From: Mactra quadrangularis
Lineage: Eukaryota > Mollusca > Bivalvia > Venerida > Mactridae
DNA length: 64,000 nucleotides
Direction of reading: 5' to 3'
Assembly (NCBI GenBank): GCA_025267735.1
Contig: CM046301.1
Coordinates: 52,471,872 to 52,535,871, forward strand
The first letter of the stretch is position 1. Each line of letters opens with the position of its first letter. A program made the position numbers and the translations under genes. Below, piece by piece: positions 53,301 to 61,800 of this stretch. The notes beneath the pieces are model-generated. The model was not told where the DNA came from and made no database searches. It saw only the letters and a list, made by a program, of their open reading frames with translations.

Positions 53301-54010
53301 ACATACAGTTACCATACTGCTATGTTCATATTACATACAATGGCAATTAACTCAGAATGTAAAATGAAATTTGGCAGGACTAAAACATGTTTTTTTAGAA
53401 AGATGAAAATGGGGTGCTGGAGAAAGGGGAATGAAACAAAGCAAACAAAGACATGCTTATCTGTAATGATTTTTGGATCTTAAAGTAATTAGACCATCTG
53501 GGGACCATATACTTGAAATGATTTTCTTTTTATTGTTGTTCATATTATTGTAGTTTACAATCTTTGTATGATTATGACAATACGTGGCATTTACGCAGTA
53601 TGAAGTTAACATTGCTTATAAAATGGGGAAAATGCTAAATTTGTTGAAAAACAGAGAATTTGCATAAATGCGTGTGATTGTATTCTGGAAAATATAAAGA
53701 TGACAGGTGTTTTGGAAACATGAATTTTCAGACATATTCTAAAAAATTGCACTTTTGCTTGTTGGAATATGGATATTTGAATAAAGTTGTTTTAATTTTT
53801 ACAAATTTTAAATATTTTATTTAATGTTTATTTCTATATACTTTCAGGGAATACAGAAGTTCACCACATGACATCCATTTCATTGAAAAGCACATTAACA
53901 GAGATTCTATAAATAGAAAGTCATTATTAATTTTGGAGCCACAGTTACATCAAGAGCCACATCGCCACAGTAGTTACTATGGAGATGACGTCCTCGCTAC
54001 TGAAGTATAA
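32287..54010 (+). CDS. Delta: Delta-class Notch ligand (delta-like protein), complete, nine coding exons
   Basis: CDS is the join 32287-32355, 32584-32901, 33438-33498, 40669-40926, 44686-44740, 46061-46191, 47315-47698, 50929-51931, 53848-54010: 2442 nt, 813 residues plus stop, every intron GT-AG and in phase. This is a single-pass surface ligand that activates Notch receptors on neighbouring cells. Order: signal peptide (about 1-25), MNNL domain with SGVFELRLKSF (from about 27), DSL domain with six cysteines (191, 200, 204, 216, 224, 233), nine EGF repeats (238-563), Thr/Ser-rich stalk, membrane helix (about 617-641) with RKR stop-transfer, and a Lys-containing tail suited to ubiquitin-driven endocytosis. 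It ends ATEV, as in vertebrate DLL1 and DLL4. No cysteine-rich VWC-like region follows the EGFs, so it is Delta rather than Jagged/Serrate. Nine EGFs matches Drosophila Delta. Confidence 0.97.
32584..32901 (+). CDS. Delta: Delta exon 2: MNNL domain
   Basis: Residues 24-129, phase 0 at both ends (TTTTTGCAG | GTC ... CCG | GTAGGT). Contains SGVFELRLKSFKNERG and the double cysteine NCC of the Notch-ligand N-terminal (C2-like) domain, which contacts Notch and membrane lipids in studied family members. Several Asn-X-Ser/Thr sites (NHT, NMT) could be glycosylated. Confidence 0.96.
32902..33437 (+). other. Delta intron 2
   Basis: 536 bp between GTAGGT and TATTCCAG. Nothing else is recognisable in it. 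Confidence 0.9.
33438..33498 (+). CDS. Delta: Delta exon 3: end of MNNL domain
   Basis: Short exon for residues 130-149 (GTFSIIIEAWHDV-type sequence: 'G-T-F-S-I-I-I-E-A-W-H-D'), ending in phase 1 (TCT G|GTAAGT). The EAWH motif is characteristic of the MNNL domain end in Delta and Jagged proteins. It is separated from the DSL-coding exon by the longest intron of the gene. Confidence 0.95.
33499..40668 (+). other. Delta intron 3 (7.2 kb)
   Basis: The largest intron. It contains a minus-strand SINE relic (37640-37785), five copies of TCGTCTGC or its complement (35192, 35260, 35465, 40289, 40481), and otherwise no recognisable exon or RNA. Open frames up to about 84 codons show no family motifs. 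A long early intron in a developmental gene often carries enhancers; that is inference here. Confidence 0.85.
37640..37785 (-). repeat. Degenerate tRNA-derived SINE in Delta intron 3
   Basis: On the minus strand, a B-box-like GGTACGAATC (37731-37740) is followed by GCACCCGG, then TTTGTGTCCTTGGACAAGAA and ACCTTATCC, then CTGTGAGTACCAGA. The order matches the common SINE body 'GGTTCGAATCC...TGTCCTTGGGCAAGACACTTTATCC...GTGAGTACCAG'. The A-box region is poorly kept. It resembles the copy at 1995-2175. Confidence 0.5.
40669..40926 (+). CDS. Delta: Delta exon 4: DSL domain
   Basis: Residues 150-235, phase 1 at both ends. After a linker with LAVQRSLTVGQEW, the DSL domain runs from VKCDADYYDPGC to GWKGNYCDE, with cysteines at 191, 200, 204, 216, 224 and 233. 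This is the defining receptor-binding module of Notch ligands; the CDADYYDPGC start and GWxGxYC end are textbook. An alternative read-through frame into the intron ends at 40991 and is not used if the GTAAGT donor is spliced. Confidence 0.98.
40927..44685 (+). other. Delta intron 4
   Basis: 3.76 kb. It contains a 73-bp-spaced pair of hairpin-forming segments (41023-41041 and 41096-41114), two adjacent TCGTCTGC words (41862, 41880), an 18-bp palindrome TGGTCAAATATTTGACCA (44160-44177) and a (TA)n run at 44645-44660 just before the acceptor. No exon is recognised. Confidence 0.85.
44686..44740 (+). CDS. Delta: Delta exon 5: first half of EGF repeat 1
   Basis: A 55-bp micro-exon (residues 236-253; AICAEGCEHGFCNKPYEC), entering in phase 1 and leaving in phase 2. 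It encodes the first cysteines of EGF1, completed by CRQGWEGPLC in exon 6. The compact spacing without the usual N/D calcium motif is typical of the first two EGFs of Delta. Confidence 0.95.
44741..46060 (+). other. Delta intron 5
   Basis: 1.32 kb. It holds an unusual CpG-rich open frame on the opposite strand (44766-45125, described separately). The rest is AT-rich without recognisable features. Confidence 0.85.
44872..45125 (-). other. Uninterrupted antisense reading frame inside Delta intron 5, nature unknown
   Basis: A minus-strand frame stays open for 119 codons (to 44766), with varied composition and no low complexity; a segment reads GVTVRPPEYAKTSTIST. About a dozen CpGs lie in 250 bp, denser than the surrounding intron. 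A possible donor (GGCAG|GTATTT) lies at 44871, but no good acceptor and no early ATG were found, so it would need splicing or is not coding. It matches no family I recognise. It could be a nested exon, a retro-fragment or a CpG-rich regulatory element. Confidence 0.25.
46061..46191 (+). CDS. Delta: Delta exon 6: end of EGF 1 and EGF repeat 2
   Basis: Residues 254-297. Completes EGF1 (LCRQGWEGPLC) and encodes EGF2 (cysteines 267-295, ending CICDEGWGGLYC). It enters in phase 2 and leaves in phase 1 (CTA G|GTATGT). EGF2 in Notch ligands has the same short C1-C2 spacing seen here. Confidence 0.97.
46192..47314 (+). other. Delta intron 6
   Basis: 1.12 kb, AT-rich, with no recognisable feature besides its splice sites. 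Confidence 0.9.
47315..47698 (+). CDS. Delta: Delta exon 7: EGF repeats 3-5 and start of EGF 6
   Basis: Residues 298-425, phase 1 at both ends. EGF3 has cysteines 302-335, EGF4 342-373 and EGF5 380-411; EGF6 begins at 418 and is interrupted after CDPNPCQN. EGF4 has the calcium-binding start EIDDC and a beta-hydroxylation consensus (CVDIGQSFSCRC). EGF4 (CLNGGSC) and EGF5 (CKNGATC) carry O-fucose consensus sites. The 120-codon frame on the opposite strand is a shadow of this exon. Confidence 0.98.
47699..50928 (+). other. Delta intron 7
   Basis: 3.23 kb, splitting EGF6. A CpG-dense patch at about 49820-50090 contains the palindrome TACGCATGCGTA (50020-50031) and a 96-codon + strand frame without motifs. 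Nothing else is recognised. Confidence 0.85.
50929..51931 (+). CDS. Delta: Delta exon 8: EGF 6-9, membrane helix and most of the tail
   Basis: Residues 426-759. Completes EGF6 (C429-C449), then EGF7 (456-487), EGF8 (494-525) and EGF9 (532-563), each of these three starting with a calcium-binding NVDDC or DIDEC. Beta-hydroxylation consensus is present in EGF6, 7 and 8 but not EGF9 (Gln in place of Asp/Asn). EGF9 has both an O-glucose (CESSPC) and an O-fucose (CRNGATC) site. A Thr-rich stalk, a 25-residue hydrophobic helix (LLLIVCLGVGIPLL...) and RKR follow, then an acidic EEEEN patch and a Ser/Asn/Lys-rich cytoplasmic region. Leaves in phase 2 (GTC AG|GTAAGA). Confidence 0.97.
51932..53847 (+). 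other. Delta intron 8
   Basis: 1.92 kb between GTAAGA and ATACTTTCAG. AT-rich and poorer in CpG than the upstream introns. No exon, RNA or clear repeat recognised. Confidence 0.9.
53848..54010 (+). CDS. Delta: Delta exon 9: C-terminal tail ending ATEV
   Basis: Residues 760-813 and the TAA stop. The tail (REYRSSPHDIHFIEKHINRD... to SSYYGDDVLATEV) ends in ATEV, a class I PDZ-binding motif identical to the end of vertebrate DLL1 and DLL4. The match supports the last splice junction, since reading through the intron at 51932 would stop at once (GGTAAG). Confidence 0.95.
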
Positions 54011-57000
54011 TGACGTCATACTCTTGTTTGACAATCTTGACTTTTTGAAAAAATTGCAATATATTTAAATTATTTATGGAGGACAATAGAAAAAGACTTG
54101 TATTTAAAAATCGTATTTATTATCAATACACAGATCTCGTCATGTTTTTTCTGGAACTACATATCTGTCAGTCGAACAGAGGTCGACTCACTTCAGTGCA
54201 TGATAGTCATTTCAACAAAAGGAGCCTGCTAGTGCCTTTGTGTGCTTAACTGGATGTGTGTGTCACTCAGAAATTGTGACTATTCCATAAATAAAAATGG
54301 CAACTCATGTTTTTTTACCAGGAACCTTTATCCTTGCAAGGGTGGATTTTACACACTGTCTCTTGGAGATTACATTTTGCGCGTGGCGAAAACGTGCTTC
54401 CGTCATTTAATGACGTCATCTCTGTATGGACACACGTGCGTGTCAAATGACTCAATTAAAGCCAAATTCGTCCAAATAATTGTACATTCGATGTCATCAG
54501 CTAAATTTTCAAGCTCCATTTATACATAGACTTGTGTTTCTTGGACATTTTTTCGATTTTGTGTGTTTTTATTTTATAGTTGGTGTGATGGTCTATTTGT
54601 ATGGAAACCATCTTTCATGAAGTCATTCTATTATTTTTGTTAATCAAGCTGATATCATTGTGTGTGAGGTTATATCAAATTAATTGCCATATCATTATGC
54701 AATATTAATATTTATATCACGCCATCAAATTTCCGAAAAAGAAAAGAAAACAAAAGATGCCTGCTGATTGGTTAGAAAATAGAAATGTAAACCAATCGTA
54801 TAGCACCAAACATATTTCTGTTAGTCTTACGTCATACATCATTTAGAAATCCACAAGTGCTCAATTCAATGTATCTAGGACTAAAGGTTGAACTACCACG
54901 AACTATAACAAGTTAAAAAGACGTTGACTTGTTCAAAGGGTACTAACAACCTGTGTTTGAAGGATTTGTAGAACTATATACAGACATTGGTGGAAGAACT
55001 AGTGCTTACTGGGTGCAATGTTTTTGTCGCTGTAGTTAGTACACATACTGGACTTGAAAAAAACTTGTTGCTTTTGGAAAAAAAAGTTATAGCTTTATAA
55101 ATATTGTTTGTGTGAATTCTGGTCTTTTTGTACATAAATTGAATTATGTTACTATAGTTACAATGAACATTTTGTTGTTTAAGTGATCGTATATATAAAT
55201 ATATCACTTCTATCATTGTCGTGTAATGTATCATAATGAATGCTTGTACAGATGGTTGACCCCTCACCTAGTCACCGCCACATGGCGATGGAGATGATGA
55301 GCAGGAAGCAAAAAGGGGGACAGAGGGGTCACCATGAGTGCTTGAAATTTGCTTGATAAAATTTTCTCAGTATTCTGTTGCATCGTATATATTTGCATGT
55401 TGCCATGGTTATTTCTAAACGCTTTCATTATTTTATTGATTTTTCTATAACCATTGTATATTTTATTAGAAAACTTGTAATTGAGGAAAATTAGATTCAT
55501 TTGAAGTGTTATGTTATTTGTTCAGATGAATACAAAGCCATCTTAAGAGAAAATAACGTTGTTAACAATGTGTGAACATTACATTATAGATATATTGATT
55601 AATATCAGGACAACATGCTTAGATATATGATCAACACAATTAATTATATAGGGCAATATACTACACTTGTATCAAAAAAACAAAATTCTTCTGTTCTTTT
55701 CCATCCTTATATGTCTCATTCTCTAACAATTGAATTCTTCTTGTACTTTGGTAAAATATTCTTTTTTAAGTATACTCTATACAAAATTACAATTATTTAT
55801 ATAATAACTATTTGGTGCCCTTTGTAAATCTTTATTCTTGTAAAATGGCTATTGATGAATTTTTGCATTTTATCCAGTTTTTCTGTATATTTTGAAAGAA
55901 TTGTATTTATTTTACTATTTTATTTACAAGTAAAGCAATTTGTATTGTAAATATTCTGATAAAAAAGCCTTGTTGGACAAATTAAGATGTTTAAACACAA
56001 TTTAAAGATTTTAGATACAATATATTTCTCACACACCCCTTTATTCCTGTTAAAACACATTGACACTTTCTCCCCCTCTCTCTCTCTCCTTTTCTCTCTT
56101 TTAGTAGCAGACGACAATATTCAAATGTTAGAAAACGATCACGACCATAAATAATATCCCATCATTCCATTGTCATATTATATTATGGGGCATTGCCCGT
56201 TAAAAAGTTTCGTCCATTAATATGTTTTTATGTCGCCAAATTTGTATTTTTTGTCACAAAAATAGTCATGTATGTTTTTTCTATCATCTTGTTCATTCTT
56301 CTGTCATTCATTGTCTTCATCTATCATTCTTTCTATCATTTCAAGTAATACATTTAATATGAAGTATTTCATTTCTCATTTTTCTCTGTTATATTTCAAA
56401 TTTTGTCATCTATCATGCATAATATTGTGCCATTTGCTGTATTGTAAACTTATGTTTTTTTATTCTAGTGTAAACACGTTTCTAGAAATTTCTTTATACA
56501 CAAACTTACTAAATGTTTAAGATTATCTTGTTTTGTTAAGTCTATTTTAATTCTAAGCGTTGATGGAACATTTTTTAGGAGACTTTGTTATTGGAGGTCT
56601 TACCTTTTGGAATTTTGTTATTGATTTTTTCGATTTTTTATTTTCCATTTTTTTACTAAATATTGTTGAAGTTTGTGTTTTTGTATTTCTTTAAAAATGG
56701 ATTTTTTTCTTGGAAAAAATGTTTTTATTTATAAGTATAAAAATACTCCAGTTTCAAGTAAAAAAGTATTAGAAATATTTAAAATTGATGAAAATTGTTA
56801 AGAATATAGCATGGTCACTTTTAGTATAAAAATAAACATTATTGAAAAAAGCACTGAGTTTCTACAGCTTAGTAAAATGTTAAAAAGTTCTGCCTGTGAT
56901 GTACTTTGTATATAATTATGTATATTTATAGAAATTCTTTGTTCAGTATGTATATATATACTGTTATAACTGTTGATATATGATTATTACTATTGAAATT

Positions 57001-57050
57001 TCTCTTCAGTAATTATCATGATGAAATAAACAAGTCACTTGTGACTATTT
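54011..57050 (+). other. Probable 3' UTR of the Delta transcript
   Basis: AT-rich, with ATTTA elements, a CT-rich tract (56068-56101) and no exon. Candidate polyadenylation hexamers AATAAA lie at 54290-54295, 56831-56836 and 57025-57030, so the 3' end may be near 54.3 kb or 57.05 kb. A Brd-box-like AGCTTTA (55091-55097) and K-box-like TGTGAT (54584, 56896) are present; in Drosophila Notch-pathway genes these are microRNA target motifs. A CRE octamer TGACGTCA follows the stop codon immediately. Confidence 0.4.
57025..57030 (+). terminator. Candidate distal polyadenylation signal AATAAA
   Basis: AATAAA in ATGAAATAAACAAGTC, followed within 30 bp by T-rich sequence (ATTTTTTC). It marks the likely outer limit of the Delta transcript. 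An earlier hexamer at 54290-54295 is an alternative. Confidence 0.35.
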
Positions 57051-58490
57051 TTTCAATACATTTAGCTTGGACTTTTTCTTTATTTTCACTTATACATGTA
57101 GTTGTTGTTATATTTGCATTTAATTTGGTGTCCGGCTCAGACAACTATAGCAGCAAATAGTATGGTACTTGAAAGGCATGTATGATGGCTTGTTTGTGTC
57201 ATCTCAAAATCGAAAATCGGTTTGTTTAAGATAGTCACTCACTGTTTTAGTGTCAAAAGGTTACTGAATTTAAATTACCACAACCTCTCATTGATGGATT
57301 GGTTTCGTTTATTTGAGCCAAGACACTGACCATGTATGTTGGAAAGTAGGCATTTGCTAATGATGGAACTGAGTCACAGATTGGTCAGATGGACTGTCTT
57401 GTGTCGTAGGTCTTGGACACTTGAGAGAAGTATAAAACAACACTTTGGTCAGATAGTGACTACTTAGATTTCTACTCAATATACATTGTTTAGATGTTAT
57501 CAAATGCTTCAGTCTTGGAGTTTTAAGTTCTGACCACTTGAGTTCAGATGTTTCTGAATAGCTAGACAAACAAAACAATTGGCAGTTGATTGTATTTATA
57601 ATGGGAGAAATAGCCAGTAGTTAACTACTGTAGTAAAGATCAAATCAAGTAGAATGTCAACAAATGATTCAGTTAAACAAAAGAAATCATACTCATACAA
57701 TCAAACCACTATTAACAGAGAAACACAAGGTGAGGTTTTACTAAACTCTGAATGGGTTTAATCTCAAACAGTAATCGCCTGAACCAACTAGCCAAAAGTC
57801 TAGAATTATTTTGTGCGAGTGAGAATAACTTATGAAAAAGTCACACTAGTTGATATTTTTGCAATTGTTTTCAAGCATAATAAATCAGGCTAGTGCTGGA
57901 GAGCAGCAATTTTGTCCATTATCAACAAGATTGATGAAGATAGCAGTGTGGACCGAGAAATAGTCATACGCGAGTGGCAACAAAGTCTACGAACATGACC
58001 AGGAGAAGGAAAATATCTGGTTTATTTACAACAATTCAACGGGTATTTTCATATATTGTACATTTACGTAATCAAGGAAAACAACAACCTTCGTCTGCGA
58101 TGAAGGTTTTGTTAATGACAAACGTCAGTAGTAATTATATTATGTAATAACGACACTTCGCATATTCATTCAATGTTTTATGTAGAATAATTAAAAAACC
58201 TTACATAATTATACGCAATGGCAACAACTTGTTCCTGAATTGATCTTGCATAAGGTCACACATCTTTTGTTTTCTGGCATGGTTGATAATTTAAAAACAA
58301 CAGGATTGTACTATACGGAACAAAAATCTAAAGTACATCATTAGGTTAGATTATGAAAGTCATTTATTACAAAACATAAACGACAAACAATAAATACATT
58401 AAGATAAGCATTTATCATAGCTGATTTTGTCGCGTCCTTGCTTTAATTAACGATTTTCAATACATCAATTTATAACAATTATACAATCGT
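57051..58490. other. Intergenic stretch between Delta and the next gene
   Basis: No coding exon seen. Contains copy 3 of the GGCTAG repeat family and one TCGTCTGC word (58091). CpG frequency rises again from about 57.95 kb towards the next promoter. Confidence 0.5.
57775..57905. repeat. Dispersed repeat, copy 3 (GGCTAG family)
   Basis: ACTAGCC, GCGAGTGAGAATAACTTATG, GTCACACTAGTTGATATTTT, TGCAATTG and ATCAGGCTAGTGCTGG, in the same order as at 5200-5340 and 4345-4500. The best kept of the three copies. Confidence 0.55.
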
Positions 58491-58771
58491 CAATTCTCGG
58501 GTTTTCCCGGAACCTTAGAGAACGTGTTTTCATTGGACAGCCCGATTGAGTTTAGATAGGAAATTGTATCAACCATCTACTAATGTTACATCCGGGTATC
58601 TAGTTTTCCAGGAAAAGTGTAGCTCTACAGGCTATAGTTATCTGAATGGTTAGGTTCTATACAGGCTCGTCAGTTGCTTGGTCTAGAACAATGACGTAGA
58701 TAAAGTCACGTGGTCTGGGTAGAACGAGTTTAAATGAATGTTCTAGTACAGTAAAATATAACACACACACC
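58491..58771 (+). promoter_or_regulatory. Probable promoter and 5' UTR of the secreted-protein gene
   Basis: Precedes the signal-peptide ATG. It includes CGGGTTTTCCCGGAA (58498-58512), a palindromic patch that combines a Rel-like GGGAAAACCC (complement of 58499-58508) and a STAT-like TTCCCGGAA (58504-58512), and a TCACGTGG E-box near 58705. No clear TATA box at a normal distance. Confidence 0.35.
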
Positions 58772-58817
58772 ATGGCGGATATTATTTTTTGCATAATCTG
58801 TGTTGTTTGTTTACATG
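58772..58817 (+). CDS. Signal-peptide first exon of an unidentified secreted or membrane protein
   Basis: ATG in a strong context (ACACCATGGCG) starts MADIIFCIICVVCLHG, a short hydrophobic signal sequence, and ends at a good donor (CAT G|GTGAGTCA) in phase 1. A signal exon followed by a phase 1 intron is usual for extracellular modular proteins. The next exon could not be identified with confidence in the remaining 5.2 kb. An acceptor at 63707 (TTATTTGCAG) joins in phase to 38 open codons beginning ESCLPQGKSTLL and ending at TGA 63821-63823, but its splice support is weak. Confidence 0.55.
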
Positions 58818-61800
58818 GTGAGTCATAGCATGAAACTGCAATTGTTCTTTAAATAATGCAAACAATACAGGTTTTGCGCATGCGTAGTTAGAAGACAATC
58901 ACATTAAAGAATCCGATAATCAGTATGAAGACGGATTGTATCATGATTGTATTTAACAACATGTTCAGAAATGATGAATTATAATTGATTTCAAGGTGTT
59001 GATGGGTTTCAAACAAAGGCTGTTCCATGGATCACATGATGTTCATCATTCCGCCATATTTGAAAAGGTACCACACGTTAGATCAAGCTTATTCTGTTAC
59101 TAACGAGTATGACTTCAGATATGATTGGCAAGCCAAGCATGAACGAGCTGTAGCCTAACAAATAACTCGAGGTTCGTTCAGTGTATAACACGGAACACAA
59201 CAGTATAAATTATTCACAATGTAATATCACATATAATCGTAAAATATTCAGAATTTAGATTACTTGATCGGATAGTTTCATGTCGGTAGAACTACCGTCT
59301 GCTATGAAAGGAGAAAAAAACGCGCGGAGAAAAGAAATGTAATTTATAAGTAATAAATAGAACTCACGTGACCATCGTAATGAATACACTTTGTTTTTGC
59401 ACATCACTGCGCCATTTATTTATGTAGAATGGGATCAAGTAATAGATAAACAGCTGATGTGCCACTCAGTGTGAGACTTTCAATGTGAAAAACAACGTAA
59501 CATAATCTAAAGATTTAGGGTATCTTACCGGATCATCTACCATAAAACCATACAATGGAGAAATCTGAACGAAAATTTCCATGAATCGAAACCTAGGCGT
59601 CCATGCTCTTTCTTATGGTTTGACGTCACTCATGACGCAATTTAGTTTTCTGACTTAGATGTTTCGCTTGGGTTCAGCTGGCTCTTGGTTTGGTAAGTTG
59701 AAATCAATGTCACCATGAGAGCGTCTACATGTTTGTGACTGTACAGACGCTTCTGAATCAAAGTGACTTAGACGCACTAAGAATCATTTAGACGCTTGTA
59801 AAGATCAATCTACGGTAATGAACGGAGTTTGTCGATAACTCACGAACTAATTAACTACCGTAATATCAGTGATTGTAAAAATATCAAAGAGTCAAAGACT
59901 CCTATTAATAAATAGTTTTCATTGCTAAACATTACAATGTTTTTACTATACAGCTAGTTTCTTCATAATGTTAATATCTTGCTCATATAGATGGATTTAT
60001 AACGTAGCCATATGGCGCCCTTCATAATCTGACCTAGTTTCTTGTTGTGTATTCCGGTTTTCGTCCGATAACGTCCAAGTCTGTTTTCTTTACGAATTGT
60101 GTCGTTCTAGTTATGACAGAAGCCGTCTGTTAGAACTAAGAACTTTCGAAAAGGCTAATTGGCACGTGCGATGATATTTAAACTCGTATTTAAAGCTTAA
60201 TATATACGTGTAATTTGATAATGTTCGTTCGCCGGTCTGCCAACAAAAACCACAGGGGTAAGAAAGAGATCCAAGACATGTTGTTGATTATGGAGTATTT
60301 TATATTTTAAACAACAGCCTAAAAATGTAAAGAATGAATGATTACCGTTATCTTTCACTTGGATTCATTGATAACACTTTAGATTTTTATCATATTATTT
60401 CATATAAACTCGGATAATATTAATGGATCGAGATAAATACAAATCCTACAAAACGCTATCAATATATATTTAGATCTACATGTACTCTGCCCAGGTTCTT
60501 ATCCCGGCTGCAACAGGTTACATCCTTCTATGAGATTTCCATAATTAATAACAGTTTTTCCTTCGTAAAGAGAGGATGTGTCCTCTCCTTGTGCAAAGGG
60601 TACCAGTATTTAAGTTTTGAGAACTTGTAGACCCTTTTTACTTTCTGTAAATAAAATACTTAGGGTACACGAGCACTGGTAAAGAATTGTCTATGAACGC
60701 GTGTTACGTGAGTACCGCCGTGCATAATCTGATAAATAGTGCTAATTAACGGCATAAAATCTAAAAAAATATATCTATATACTATATTACCGTCTCTCAG
60801 TAATGGTAAAACAACATTCCTAGCATAAAACATGTGTAATTTATTTTTTGAGGCAATTCTCTTAACTGTCAGCAAAAAACTCATGATCAATATATACTGC
60901 GACTTTGTTACACTTGCCAGGTTCTAACCTATAGACCTACATTGAGCTTTTTTATAAGTAATTTTTGAGCCTCTTATTGAAAACGTTTAGATATTCGATC
61001 AAATATATGAAGATGGCACGTATAATTTAAGGCATATAAGGCTCTAAATGACATACCAAGCAATATGCCATCCGACTAGCGCAGTTGGTAGCACGCAAGT
61101 CTACTGATCTAGGGGTCGTGGGTTCGATTCTCGGCAGTATGCGCTTAGTAGATAGTTAACAGCTAAATCCAGAGGTTTAGCTTTTTCAGGAACAGTGAGT
61201 AGGTTAACTGACCGCCGTTATATGATCTATACAATGTGTTGCTACAGCGTTAAACCCAACCAAAAAAAACTAAGCCACATAATAAAATTTTAAAAATTTT
61301 AAATCAAAATTTAATTGGTCTAATATTCTTATTTTCACATCATAAATAATTTCTCCTCTCAACATCAGTCACCTTCATGCAACCTGAGTCTTGCATTTCA
61401 AATCCCTCTGTGACACCATCCCCGGGAGTCTATTGCCCCTCATTCCCACTCCTAACCAAATAAAGCATGCTCCACCAAAAGTAAAGACCATAGAGGTCAT
61501 ATTCTGCAGAAGTTTCCACTTCAGCGGTTTGTAGGAAGAAACGGAACATCGCGGAACATTGAAGAACTTTGTTCGTGGAGCTTTTAATGTGTTGTTGATT
61601 ATTGTTGTTATCGTTGCTTTACCTGCTCTAGGATTGGTTTGGAGGAGTTCATACATTTTTTGTGGTTATCAACAAATTGTCTATATTATATTGGAAACAT
61701 CGTGTGCTTTTTGGACAAGCTTATATCTCTTATTGACATTTATACTTCCAACTTCGTGGTTTTGTATTCTTCTTCAGATTAAATACTGTTTATTGTACAA

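Noticed and set aside
61071..61143. tRNA gene with good A and B boxes
   Set aside because: The acceptor stem does not pair and the T stem has a mismatch; followed by a SINE body and tail, so it was called a SINE head.
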